Source: Chitinophaga sp. CB10
Lineage (GTDB): Bacteria > Bacteroidota > Bacteroidia > Chitinophagales > Chitinophagaceae
Assembly (NCBI GenBank): GCA_001870995.2
Contig: MLAV02000016.1
Location: 62,001 to 126,000 of the forward strand
Length of the DNA stretch: 64,000 nucleotides
Direction: 5' to 3'
Below the pieces are notes generated by a model. It saw only the letters and a list, made by a program, of their open reading frames with translations. It searched no databases and was not told where the DNA came from. Shown in pieces: positions 18,820-27,673 of the stretch. The position numbers were made by a program, and so were the translations under genes. Position 1 is the first letter of the stretch; every line of letters starts with the position of its first letter.

Positions 18820-21222
18820 ATGACCCGACTCCAATTCCAACAATGGTGCATGCGCAAAAAGTGGTGGCTGTCCGCCTTCACCGTGCTGCTCATTGCCTAT
18901 TATTGCTGCTTGCCTAAAAACCTGTTCAACAATCCCACTTCCTTTGTGCTGGAAGATAGTAACGGCGACCTGCTCAGCGCCACCATCGCCGCCGATGGCC
19001 AATGGCGCTTCCCTTACCAGGAAGCCGTTCCGGAGAAATTCCGCCAATGCATCATCGCCTACGAGGATAAGCGCTTCCGCTACCATTGGGGAGTCGATCC
19101 CATCGCCATGGCGCGGGCCATCAGGCAAAACCTCAGCGGGCAGAAAGTAGTCAGCGGCGGCAGCACCATCACCATGCAGGTGATACGTATTGCGCGCAAC
19201 AAACCGCGCACCCTCTGGCAAAAATGTATTGAAGCTGTTCTCGCTACACGACTGGAGTTCGGCGCTTCCAAAAAGAAAATACTGGCGCTTTACGCCGCCA
19301 ACGCGCCTTTCGGCGGCAACGTAGTAGGACTCGAAGCCGCCGCATGGCGCTATTATGGCAGGAATGCCAACCAATTATCCTGGGGCGAAATGGCGGCGCT
19401 GGCCGTACTTCCTAACAGCCCGGCGTTGGTACATCCCGGCCGTAACCGTCAAACGTTGCTGGCTAAACGAAATCAGCTGCTGCATAAACTCTATCTCAAC
19501 AAAACCATCGACAAATCCACTTATGAGCTGGCCCAGCTGGAGCCCTTGCCGGATCAGCCTTTGCCGCTGCCGCAGTTTGCGCCGCACCTGCTGGATAAGT
19601 TCCGCAGCGATTATAAAAAGCAATCGTCCGCACTGCCTACCCGCATTAAAAGCACCCTCGATGCACCGCTGCAAAAAAATGTAACGGACATCGTTACACG
19701 CTACCACCAGTCGTACAAAGCCAACGGTATCAACAATGCCGCCGCCATCGTGCTGGACGTGGAAACAGGGAACACGCTCGCCTATGTGGGCAATGTTTAT
19801 AACACCGCCGATCCCGAACTGGAAAGCCATGTGGATATCATACAATCCAGGCGGAGCCCCGGCAGCACGCTCAAGCCCATCCTGTACGCGGCCATGCTGC
19901 ACGACGGTATGATACTTCCCAACACCCTCATCCCGGACGTGCCCACGCAAATTGCCGGCTACTCCCCGCAGAACTTTGACCTGGGTTACGATGGCGCGGT
20001 GCCGGCCTCCCGGGCGCTGGCACGCTCGCTGAACATCCCCGCCGTGCGGATGTTACAGACCTACCGCTACGAACGGTTTCATGTACTCCTGAAGCAAATG
20101 GGCATCACCACGCTCAACAAACCGGCGGACCACTACGGCCTGTCCATGATCCTCGGCGGCGGCGAAACCACCCTCTGGGAAATGAGCGGCATGTACGCCA
20201 GCATGGCCCGCATGCTCCTGCACCTGCGCCAGTACAATGGCAAATACGATGCGGATGATATCCACGCGCCCAACTATATCCATAATGCGGAACAGCCTGC
20301 TGAGCACGGACTGAGCAACAGCGCGCCCCTGGATGCCGCCAGCATCTGGTGGACGTTTGAGGCCATGACGGAAGTCATGCGCCCGGGTGAGGAACTGCTC
20401 TGGCAACAATTTTCCTCCTCCCAGCGCATCGCCTGGAAAACCGGTACCAGCTTCGGCTTCAGGGACGGTTGGGCCATCGGCGTTACGCCGCAATATGTGG
20501 TAGGCGTTTGGGTGGGTAATGCAGACGGGGAAGGCAGGCCAGGCCTGATCGGCGTTTCCACGGCCGCGCCTATACTGTTCGACATCTTTCGCCTCCTCCC
20601 GGCCAACGGCTGGTTTACCCCGCCATATGAACAGATGAAAAAGGTGGAAGTATGCCGCAAAAGCGGCTTCAGAGCCAGCGATATCTGTACGGAAAAGGAT
20701 TCGTTATGGGTACCCACTGCGGGGACGAGGGCTGGCGTTTGCCCCTATCATCAATTGGTACACCTGGACCGGGAAGGGAAATACCGGGTAACGGCGGCAT
20801 GCGAATCTCCCCAATATATGCAACACAAATCCTGGTTTATACTGCCGCCTTCGCAGGAGTATTATTACCGCAGCAAAAACTACTACGAGCCACTGCCGCC
20901 GTATAAGCCGGAATGCCTCGCTTCCCTCGGGCTGGACAAAGCGCCGATGGAACTGATCTACCCCCGGCCCAATGCGCGTATATTCGTGCCCGTGGAAATC
21001 GACGGTAATCCCGGCCAAACGATATTCACCGCCACGCACCGCAATACTGCCGCTAAAATATTCTGGAACCTGGATAACACCTTCCTCGGCACTACCACTG
21101 ATTTTCACCAGATGGCGCTGCGCCCGCCGGCCGGCAAACACACTATTACGCTGGTAGACGAAAATGGAGAAAGGATTTCCTGCGAGTTTACAATTTTGGA
21201 TAAGGAGAGAGATAAAAACTAA
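18820..21222 (+). CDS. pbpC: Penicillin-binding protein 1C (bifunctional glycosyltransferase/transpeptidase)
   Basis: An 800-residue class A penicillin-binding protein of the 1C type that polymerises glycan strands and has a transpeptidase fold. One N-terminal membrane helix (about 15-31) is followed by the GT51 domain with the catalytic Glu82 in AYEDKRF and the GGSTITMQ motif. The transpeptidase domain has Ser349-T-L-Lys352, SLN at 403-405 and KTGT at 540-543. The C-terminal domain (about 690-795) is the BiPBP_C domain that is diagnostic of PBP1C. The start is the ATG at 18820; the TTG at 18811 is not needed. PBP1C genes are often paired with an alpha-2-macroglobulin gene; here that gene lies upstream at 2311-7893, beyond an intervening locus. 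Confidence 0.95.
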   Translation: MTRLQFQQWCMRKKWWLSAFTVLLIAYYCCLPKNLFNNPTSFVLEDSNGDLLSATIAADGQWRFPYQEAVPEKFRQCIIAYEDKRFRYHWGVDPIAMARAIRQNLSGQKVVSGGSTITMQVIRIARNKPRTLWQKCIEAVLATRLEFGASKKKILALYAANAPFGGNVVGLEAAAWRYYGRNANQLSWGEMAALAVLPNSPALVHPGRNRQTLLAKRNQLLHKLYLNKTIDKSTYELAQLEPLPDQPLPLPQFAPHLLDKFRSDYKKQSSALPTRIKSTLDAPLQKNVTDIVTRYHQSYKANGINNAAAIVLDVETGNTLAYVGNVYNTADPELESHVDIIQSRRSPGSTLKPILYAAMLHDGMILPNTLIPDVPTQIAGYSPQNFDLGYDGAVPASRALARSLNIPAVRMLQTYRYERFHVLLKQMGITTLNKPADHYGLSMILGGGETTLWEMSGMYASMARMLLHLRQYNGKYDADDIHAPNYIHNAEQPAEHGLSNSAPLDAASIWWTFEAMTEVMRPGEELLWQQFSSSQRIAWKTGTSFGFRDGWAIGVTPQYVVGVWVGNADGEGRPGLIGVSTAAPILFDIFRLLPANGWFTPPYEQMKKVEVCRKSGFRASDICTEKDSLWVPTAGTRAGVCPYHQLVHLDREGKYRVTAACESPQYMQHKSWFILPPSQEYYYRSKNYYEPLPPYKPECLASLGLDKAPMELIYPRPNARIFVPVEIDGNPGQTIFTATHRNTAAKIFWNLDNTFLGTTTDFHQMALRPPAGKHTITLVDENGERISCEFTILDKERDKN

Positions 21223-21274
21223 GCGCCTCATAACTGCCCGGCAGGGAACGCCACGTACGTCACGCAAAAAGCGA

Positions 21275-21290
21275 AGGGCCCACAGGCCCC
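21275..21290 (-). terminator. Possible terminator of the rarA operon
   Basis: A short GC hairpin (GGGCC pairing with GGCCC around a CACA loop) lies between the convergent pbpC and rarA genes. On the minus strand it is followed within five bases by TTTTT. The stem is short and the T-run is displaced, so the call is weak. Confidence 0.35.
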
Positions 21291-21302
21291 CTTATGCTTT
21301 CT

Positions 21303-22559
21303 CTAATAATTATATTTCTCTTTCCACAGTTGCTTGAGATACCGCCGGAGCTCCTCTTCCCTGGCGTTCTTGCCCGGATCGTAGAACTTGGTACCGGCAA
21401 TGGCTTCCGGCAAAAATTCCTGTGTCACAAAGTTATTCTCGTAATCGTGCGCATACGCATATCCCTTGTTGTACCCCATCTCCTTCATCAATTTCGTAGG
21501 GGCGTTCCTGATATGCATCGGCACCGGCAGGTCGCCGGTCTTAGCCACCATCTGCTGCGCGGCGTTGATAGCCATATAGGCGGCATTGCTCTTTGGCGAG
21601 GAGGCGAGGTAGGTCACGCATTGGGAAAGTATGATCCTGGATTCAGGGTAGCCGATCATGCTCACCGCCTGGAAGCAGTTGGTAGCCAGCAGCAAGGCAT
21701 TGGGGTTGGCGTTCCCGATGTCTTCCGAGGCCAGTATCACCAGCCGCCGGGCTATAAACTTCACATCCTCTCCACCGTCGATCATACGGGCCAGGTAGTA
21801 CACGGCCGCATTGGGATCGCTGCCGCGGATGGATTTGATAAAGGCGGAAATAATATCGTAGTGTTGCTCCCCGCTTTTATCGTAAATGGCTACACGCTGC
21901 TGCGCAATCTCCATCACTGCATTATCTGTGATGACAATCGGGTCGGTTTGTATAGTGCTTACTACAAGCTCAAACAGGTTCAGGAGTTTACGCGCATCTC
22001 CGCCGGAGATGTTAAACAAGGCGGTGGTTTCCTTTAACTCGATATGCTTCGACTGCAGCCATTTATCTCTCTCCATGGCCTGCCGGAGCAGCTGCATCAG
22101 CTGATCAGGCCCTAACGGCTTGAGTACATACACCTGGCTGCGGGAGAGTACCGCCGCGTTCACCTCAAAGCTGGGATTCTCCGTGGTAGCGCCAATGAGA
22201 GTGATGATTCCTTTTTCTACAGCGCCCAGCAAGGCATCCTGCTGGGATTTATTGAAGCGGTGGATTTCGTCGATAAACAAAACCGCGTGGGATTGCTTGC
22301 GCGCTATTTCAATTACTTCCCTTACCTCCTTGACGCCGGCGGAAATGGCGCTGAGCGTGTAAAAAGGCACATTCAGGGTATGCGCAATAATATTGGCGAT
22401 GGTGGTCTTTCCCACTCCCGGAGGCCCCCAGAGGATCATGGAGGGAATACGGCCCTGCTCAATCGCTTTTCTTAAAATACTGTCTTTTCCGGTCAGGTGT
22501 TCCTGTCCCACCAGTTCATCCAGGGTGGCGGGCCTGAGTCGCTCTGCTAGTGGTTGCAT
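21303..22559 (-). CDS. rarA: Replication-associated recombination protein A (AAA+ ATPase)
   Basis: A 418-residue RarA/MgsA ATPase, related to clamp-loader subunits, that acts at stalled replication forks. The AAA+ core has Walker A GPPGVGKT (45-52), Walker B FIDEIHRFNKSQQD (95-108) and sensor motif GATTENPSF. The C-terminal tetramerisation domain contains SAFIKSIRGSDPNAAVYYLARMIDGGED and ASEDIGNANP. It starts three bases after the stop of the truncated haemoglobin gene, so translation is probably coupled. Length and motifs are complete. Confidence 0.96.
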   Translation of the reverse strand: MQPLAERLRPATLDELVGQEHLTGKDSILRKAIEQGRIPSMILWGPPGVGKTTIANIIAHTLNVPFYTLSAISAGVKEVREVIEIARKQSHAVLFIDEIHRFNKSQQDALLGAVEKGIITLIGATTENPSFEVNAAVLSRSQVYVLKPLGPDQLMQLLRQAMERDKWLQSKHIELKETTALFNISGGDARKLLNLFELVVSTIQTDPIVITDNAVMEIAQQRVAIYDKSGEQHYDIISAFIKSIRGSDPNAAVYYLARMIDGGEDVKFIARRLVILASEDIGNANPNALLLATNCFQAVSMIGYPESRIILSQCVTYLASSPKSNAAYMAINAAQQMVAKTGDLPVPMHIRNAPTKLMKEMGYNKGYAYAHDYENNFVTQEFLPEAIAGTKFYDPGKNAREEELRRYLKQLWKEKYNY

Positions 22560-22562
22560 ACG

Positions 22563-22997
22563 CTATCCGTTTTGATTGCCCGGGTTAACGAGCGGTATAT
22601 TACCTTTCTGCTGTTCAGGGTGATTAATGGCGTTCATTTTAAAGTTCATGATTTCGCTGATGGAGCGGGCCCGGGTGATGGCCAGGTCGGCCACTTCGCC
22701 GGCAAACAGCTCCTGCACCGTCGCTTCAAACAGCTGTACCCATCGCCGGAATAACGGCGTTTCCAATGGCACCAGCTTATTGATGGCAAAGTGTGGCTGC
22801 ATGGCGTTGCCCCGGTAGGCGCCTTCCAGCAGGAGGCTTTCCCAGAAATCGTACATGATGGGCAGGTGCCTGGGCCAGTCTACCTTCATCACATCGTTGA
22901 AAATATAGCCTATCAGGTCATCTTTGGTAGCCTTGTCATAAAAAGTCCTTACCATCAGCTCAATATCTTCCCTTGTTTTTATGTCATGCTTTTCCAT
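22563..22997 (-). CDS. Group III truncated haemoglobin
   Basis: A 144-residue globin of the TrHb3 (Campylobacter Ctb) group. Members bind haem and react with oxygen or nitric oxide; the exact role is not established. Tyr20 (TFYDK) is at the B10 position, His44 in WPRHLPIMYDFW is near E7, and His69 in MQPHFAI is the expected proximal F8 ligand. FWESLLLEGAYRGN is a family signature. The gene lies between a small membrane protein gene (33 bp upstream) and rarA (3 bp downstream) on the same strand. The link to a DNA-repair ATPase suggests a response to nitrosative or oxidative stress, but this is inference. Confidence 0.92.
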   Translation of the reverse strand: MEKHDIKTREDIELMVRTFYDKATKDDLIGYIFNDVMKVDWPRHLPIMYDFWESLLLEGAYRGNAMQPHFAINKLVPLETPLFRRWVQLFEATVQELFAGEVADLAITRARSISEIMNFKMNAINHPEQQKGNIPLVNPGNQNG

Positions 22998-23030
22998 GGT
23001 ATTTACAAATAATTTGTCCGCAAATAAGGT

Positions 23031-23564
23031 TTACAATTGCAGGTTGTCGTCGTCAGGATAGTGATTATGCTGCTCCTCCTGCTGTTTCTTCCATTTTTTC
23101 AGGTAGATGATCCCCAACAGGGCGTTGCTGAAAAAGAGGGCGGAAAACGCCAGGATGATGATGCCCGTTCCTACCAGCAGTTCGGAGGAAATGGTTTTGG
23201 CCAGCTCCTCGTTCAGCGCTGCCACCTGTTCCCGCATCGCTTCCACGCCGGTTTTGGCGGTAACGATCAGCTGCACGGCCCGGATGATCCAAATGGTAGT
23301 GAAAAAGAGGATAATACCGCCGGTGATCTTAATACCGCTGGGGGTACTTTCCTTCAGGTTGAACTGCGGGATCAGCAGGCTGCGCTGCAGGTACAGCGAC
23401 AAGATGCTGTTCACAAAGAAAAGGCTCAGGAAAGCAGCTAACAGCAGCATCAACGGGTTAAAACCACTCTGGAAAAGTAAACTTATCCCCGTAAGTGTCA
23501 GAAAACTGGAAAAAAACAAGCAAATCGACGTCAGAATCCTGTATAATCTAAACTTAAATGTCAT
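23031..23564 (-). CDS. Predicted integral membrane protein, function unknown
   Basis: A 177-residue protein with about four hydrophobic helices (near 10-30, 35-58, 78-103 and 125-152), a stretch between helices three and four with coiled-coil character (EAMREQVAALNEELAKT), and a charged C-terminal tail rich in Gln, Glu and Asp. It resembles small DUF2975-like membrane proteins in layout, but I cannot assign a family. It is the first gene of an apparent operon with the truncated haemoglobin and rarA. No catalytic motif is visible. Confidence 0.75.
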   Translation of the reverse strand: MTFKFRLYRILTSICLFFSSFLTLTGISLLFQSGFNPLMLLLAAFLSLFFVNSILSLYLQRSLLIPQFNLKESTPSGIKITGGIILFFTTIWIIRAVQLIVTAKTGVEAMREQVAALNEELAKTISSELLVGTGIIILAFSALFFSNALLGIIYLKKWKKQQEEQHNHYPDDDNLQL

Positions 23565-23720
23565 TCAACTACCTTTTATAAGCTACAAACCTACCTAAAT
23601 AATCAGAAATTTCCGGGTTTTAGGTATTTCTGGCACTTTTACCGAAGTTTGCCACTCATGTAATACCAATTGTGTTACTTGGTCCCTTTTCTATAACTTT
23701 AAGTAAAACCTGATCATAAT

Positions 23721-25778
23721 ATGAGTAAAACTAATGCGGTAAAGCTACCTTTACTTGCTGCCATGGTGACATTTGCAGCTTGTAACTCAGGCAGTTCCAC
23801 GCAATCCAATGGCGCCGACACAACTAAGGCGCCCGCCTTCAACCTCGCTGATATCGACAGCTCCTACAAAGCCTGTGACGATTTCGACAACTTCGTAAAC
23901 GGTAATTGGAAGAAAAACAACCCTGTACCTTCAACAGAAAGCCGCTGGGGCGCTTTCAACATCCTCGACAAAGAAAACAAGGAAGTACGCCTCAAAGGTA
24001 TCATCGCGGAGATCAGCGCTAAATCTGACCTCAAAAAAGGTACGGAAGAACAGCAGATCGCTGATTACTATGCCTCCTTCCTGGATACCGCTACCATCGA
24101 AAAACGCGGTATCACCCCATTACAACCTTACCTTTACAAAATTGAAGGCATCAAAACGCTTGCCGACTGGTCTAATGTTAATGGTGAGCTGGGCAAAATC
24201 GGCGTATCCACCTTTACCGGCTTCTACGTAGAGGCAGACGCGAAAAACAGCAAAATGAACGTGCTGTACCAGGGTCAGGATGGCCTCTCCCTGGGCGAAA
24301 AGAGCTATTATGAAAGACAGGATTCCGCTACCCGGAACGTTCGTTCCGAGTTCGTAACCCACGTGAACAAAATGTTCTCCCTGGCCGGCTTCAAAGAAGC
24401 TGATCCGGGTAAAACCATCCTGGATTTCGAAACCAAACTCGCTAAATTACAGCTCTCCAACGTGGAACTGCGCGACCCGGTGAAAACCTATAACCGCGCT
24501 GCCTACGGGGAACTGAAAGCCCTGGCGCCTGATTTCGACTGGGACGGCTTCACCGGCAAACAGGATATCAAAACCGATACCCTCGTTATCCAGAACAAAG
24601 CCTATCTCACCAACGCCAACAAATTACTGAAGGCTACCCCGCTGGACGTACTGAAAACTTATACCAAATGGCAGCTCCTGACCCGCTTTGCCGGTTACCT
24701 GCCTAAGAGCTTCGATGCGGAAAACTTCCACTTCTTCGGCACCGTACTTACCGGCAGAAAAGCCCAGAAACCACGCCCTGAACGCGCTATCCGCTCTACG
24801 GATGCCACCCTGGGCATGCCGCTGGGTAAACTCTTTGCCGCTAAATACTTCCCTGAAAGCTCCAAGAAGAAAGTTTCCGAGATGATCGAAAACGTGCGCA
24901 AAGTGTACGGCGAAAGAATCGACAAACTCACCTGGATGAGCGATTCCACCAAAGCCATGGCGCATAAAAAACTCGCCTCCTTCACCTACAAAATCGGTTA
25001 CCCTGATAAATGGAAAGACTATTCCTCTATCGTAATCGAAAAGGATAAACTGGTAGAAAACGCCATCAGCGCTATGAACTACCAGCACAAGGAAGCAGTA
25101 GCCAAAATCGGCAAACCGGTAGACAGAACCGAATGGGGTATGACGCCGCAAACCGTAAACGCTTACTACAACCCGCTGAACAACGAAGTAGTATTCCCGG
25201 CCGGTATCCTCCAGCCGCCTTTCTACAACGCCAATGCTGACGACGCCATCAACTACGGTGGTATCATCGCGGTGATCGGCCACGAATTCACCCACGGTTT
25301 CGACGACCAGGGTTCCCAGTTCGATGCGGAAGGCAACCTGAAAAACTGGTGGACCGCTGCGGACCGCGCCAACTTCGATAAACTCGCGAAAAGCTATATC
25401 GATTACTTCAGCAACATCGAAGTACTGCCTGGCTTCAAAATCAACGGCGGCCTGACCATCGGCGAAAACATCGCTGACCTCGGCGGTCTGACCCTCGCTT
25501 ACCACGCCCTGGAAAAATCCTTCGAAGGTAAAGAGCAGCCTAAGCCTATCGACGGCTACACCTGGCAGCAACGCTTCTTCCTCGGATGGGCACAGGTATG
25601 GCACGGTAACATCACCGACGCCGCCCTGCGCAACCAGGTACAAACAGATCCTCACTCTCCTGCAAGATGGCGCATCAACGGCCCGCTGCCTCACCTGGTA
25701 GAATTCCAGCAGGCATGGGGTTGCTCCGATACCAGCAAAATGGTGCTGCCTGCGGATAAACGTGTGGTAATCTGGTAA
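23721..25778 (+). CDS. M13-family zinc metallopeptidase (neprilysin/PepO-like) lipoprotein
   Basis: A 685-residue M13 endopeptidase that cleaves oligopeptides in the periplasm or at the outer membrane. The N-terminus is a lipoprotein signal (TFAAC, Cys21). The N-terminal helical M13_N domain (about 45-430) is followed by the catalytic M13 domain with VIGHEFTHGFDD: zinc ligands His521 and His525, catalytic Glu522, and the third ligand Glu582 in ENIADLGG. The substrate-binding NAYY motif (VNAYYNPLNNEVVFPAG) and the C-terminal WRINGPL...F pattern are present. It is a single-gene unit ended by a strong hairpin at 25815-25860. Confidence 0.96.
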   Translation: MSKTNAVKLPLLAAMVTFAACNSGSSTQSNGADTTKAPAFNLADIDSSYKACDDFDNFVNGNWKKNNPVPSTESRWGAFNILDKENKEVRLKGIIAEISAKSDLKKGTEEQQIADYYASFLDTATIEKRGITPLQPYLYKIEGIKTLADWSNVNGELGKIGVSTFTGFYVEADAKNSKMNVLYQGQDGLSLGEKSYYERQDSATRNVRSEFVTHVNKMFSLAGFKEADPGKTILDFETKLAKLQLSNVELRDPVKTYNRAAYGELKALAPDFDWDGFTGKQDIKTDTLVIQNKAYLTNANKLLKATPLDVLKTYTKWQLLTRFAGYLPKSFDAENFHFFGTVLTGRKAQKPRPERAIRSTDATLGMPLGKLFAAKYFPESSKKKVSEMIENVRKVYGERIDKLTWMSDSTKAMAHKKLASFTYKIGYPDKWKDYSSIVIEKDKLVENAISAMNYQHKEAVAKIGKPVDRTEWGMTPQTVNAYYNPLNNEVVFPAGILQPPFYNANADDAINYGGIIAVIGHEFTHGFDDQGSQFDAEGNLKNWWTAADRANFDKLAKSYIDYFSNIEVLPGFKINGGLTIGENIADLGGLTLAYHALEKSFEGKEQPKPIDGYTWQQRFFLGWAQVWHGNITDAALRNQVQTDPHSPARWRINGPLPHLVEFQQAWGCSDTSKMVLPADKRVVIW

Positions 25779-25814
25779 TAAACAACTGATTCCTTCCGTT
25801 CCGGAAAAAACAGC

Positions 25815-25860
25815 AAATGGAGAATCATGGGGAGATATAAAAGCCCATGATTCTCCATTT
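25815..25860 (+). terminator. Strong Rho-independent terminator
   Basis: A perfect 17-bp inverted repeat (25815-25831 with 25844-25860) with a 12-base loop runs straight into a seven-T tract. It ends the M13 peptidase transcript and separates it from the YHS lipoprotein gene. Confidence 0.93.
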
Positions 25861-25899
25861 TTTTAATCCTTAGTATCTTCGATGGAAAATAGACTGAAA

Positions 25900-26175
25900 A
25901 TGAAATATGTACTCGTAGCAGCTGCACTCTTCGTGATGTCATGCGCCCAGCAGGCAAAACCAGCGGAAACCGCCACCACCGGGGCCACAACGCCCGAAAC
26001 AAAAACTGCCGCCGTTAGCGGCAAACTGCCTGACCCGGTATGCGAAATGCCATACGACACCAGCTACCAGGAATGGACCGTTTATAAAAACGATACCCTG
26101 CACTTCTGCTCCTCTACCTGCAAGGAAGTTTTCCTGAAAGCGCCGGATAAATACATGGCCAAACTCGGCAAATAA
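25900..26175 (+). CDS. YHS-domain lipoprotein
   Basis: A 91-residue exported lipoprotein. The signal peptide MKYVLVAAALFVMSC ends in a lipidation cysteine, followed by an Ala/Thr-rich linker and a YHS domain: PDPVCEMPYD, then LHFCSSTCKEVFLKAPDKYM. The YHS domain occurs in metal-transport and metal-handling proteins; its cysteines suggest binding of copper or a similar soft metal, though this is not shown. An in-frame ATG at 25882 would add six residues before the signal peptide; the ATG at 25900 gives a normal signal. It is flanked by terminators on both sides, so it is transcribed alone. Confidence 0.85.
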   Translation: MKYVLVAAALFVMSCAQQAKPAETATTGATTPETKTAAVSGKLPDPVCEMPYDTSYQEWTVYKNDTLHFCSSTCKEVFLKAPDKYMAKLGK

Positions 26176-26190
26176 TCCTCCCATAAAAAA

Positions 26191-26214
26191 CCCGTCCCGG
26201 GAAACCGGGACGGG
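26191..26214. terminator. Bidirectional hairpin terminator
   Basis: A perfect 10-bp GC-rich stem (26191-26200 with 26205-26214) has a GAAA loop and an A6 run just to its left, which reads as a T-run on the minus strand. It lies between the convergent YHS lipoprotein gene and the surface lipoprotein gene ending at 26280. Confidence 0.82.
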
Positions 26215-26279
26215 GGATTAAATTGTAAATACAGCTTATAAAATCAACGTTTAAGCTAAAAAGTTGATATATCGTTTTA

Positions 26280-27656
26280 TTATTTTACGATTCTGTTCCA
26301 GGAAACCCACTTCGCTTTAGTCCAGTCATTCGCAGGATCAACTGCACCGCGGAAAGCTACCTTATCAAAGAAGGCATCGTTCAGGGAACCTTCAAATTTA
26401 GCGCCTGCTAAAGCAGGAGAGCCGGTTTGAGGTACCAGGTCCGGGTTGGCGTTGTTGGTAGGATCTTTCAGTTTCAGGTCAGCCAGGCTACCTGCAGCCA
26501 GTACTACTGACAAATCACGGCCGGTTACCAGCTGGGTCAGCGCAGCGGCGTCCACTACGGCGCCATTGGCAAACAGGGAGATGCTTTCAGTACCAGCGCT
26601 GTGCAGCAGGGAATTCACGAATTTGCTGTCGCCGGCAGTATAGAAGTCGATACCTACCTGGTCATCAATGCGCAGCGCAGCCAGGTAAGAGTTAGCAACG
26701 ATAGAGTTACCGAGGGTGAATTTAGAACCTCTTCTCCAACGCATACCGTAACCATAATCTTTACTTACGTTAGCGCCAACGCCAGGTCCGATGGCAGTAA
26801 AGTTGGACAGTACAGGCGCGGTGATTGGCGTGCTGGTGATAGGTTTGGTGCTTGGGTTGGTGTTATCCACTTCAAAGTTGTTGGAAACATCGCCACCAGT
26901 TTTGGTATCGGTAAAAGTAGGCTGTTTGATAGAAACAGCGTATTGGATTTTACCCCTGTAACCATCGTCAAAATCGAAATCATCATCCGCGTTGTTGTAA
27001 GCGATAATGTATTTCAGGTTGGCAGTACCACCGAAGATTTCGATCGCATCATCCAGGCCGTTCAGGATCTGAATGTGGTGGAGGGTAGTGCCGCTACCGA
27101 CTGCATACAGGGTAAGACCGTTGATCTCGTCGTTCGGCGCCACTGCTTTACCACCGTATTCGATACGGGTGTAAGTCAGGCTACCGGAGTTGTCCGCATC
27201 ATCGGTACCGCCAAACTGGTTGTGCGCAGCGTCTACACCGCCTTCCAGCTTGGAGTGGTTACCGTTACCGGTTGCATTACCCACGAGGATAACACCACCC
27301 AGGTCGCCCGGCTTAGCGTCAGCATGACCGGAAGTAAATACGATCGGGTTATCAGTAGTACCGTTTGCGTCGATTTTAGCTCCTTTGTAAACTACCAGCA
27401 CACCTGCGGAGTCGCGATAGGAGATAATTTTAGTGCCGGCTTCGATAGTCAGTTTTGCCGGCGCATCCACGTAGACATATCCACGAAGTACATATACTTT
27501 GTTTTTAGACCAGGTAGTGTTGGCAGAAATGGTGTTTCTTACCATTACCGTGTCAGTAGATGTTGTTGGCGGCGGAGTGGTGTTGTTGTCATCATTCTTA
27601 CTGCAGGCAGCGAGAGATGCAGCGGCCATCAGTGCCAGTACATAATGCTTGTTCAT
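26280..27656 (-). CDS. Surface lipoprotein paired with a TonB receptor, beta-helix-like
   Basis: A 458-residue lipoprotein (lipobox SLAAC, Cys18) with a Thr/Pro-rich linker. The mature part is rich in Gly, Asn and Asp, with short strands such as TIEAGTKI, NPIVFTSG, GVILVGNAT and TRIEYGG, consistent with a right-handed beta-helix exposed on the cell surface. I recognise this as a common Bacteroidota family of unknown function, often encoded after a TonB receptor; database entries sometimes call it a multidrug transporter, which the sequence does not support. It starts 17 bases after the TonB receptor gene and shares its promoter. By analogy with SusD it may capture ligand for that receptor. 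Confidence 0.85.
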   Translation of the reverse strand: MNKHYVLALMAAASLAACSKNDDNNTTPPPTTSTDTVMVRNTISANTTWSKNKVYVLRGYVYVDAPAKLTIEAGTKIISYRDSAGVLVVYKGAKIDANGTTDNPIVFTSGHADAKPGDLGGVILVGNATGNGNHSKLEGGVDAAHNQFGGTDDADNSGSLTYTRIEYGGKAVAPNDEINGLTLYAVGSGTTLHHIQILNGLDDAIEIFGGTANLKYIIAYNNADDDFDFDDGYRGKIQYAVSIKQPTFTDTKTGGDVSNNFEVDNTNPSTKPITSTPITAPVLSNFTAIGPGVGANVSKDYGYGMRWRRGSKFTLGNSIVANSYLAALRIDDQVGIDFYTAGDSKFVNSLLHSAGTESISLFANGAVVDAAALTQLVTGRDLSVVLAAGSLADLKLKDPTNNANPDLVPQTGSPALAGAKFEGSLNDAFFDKVAFRGAVDPANDWTKAKWVSWNRIVK

Positions 27657-27673
27657 GTTGTGTGCAGATTTAA

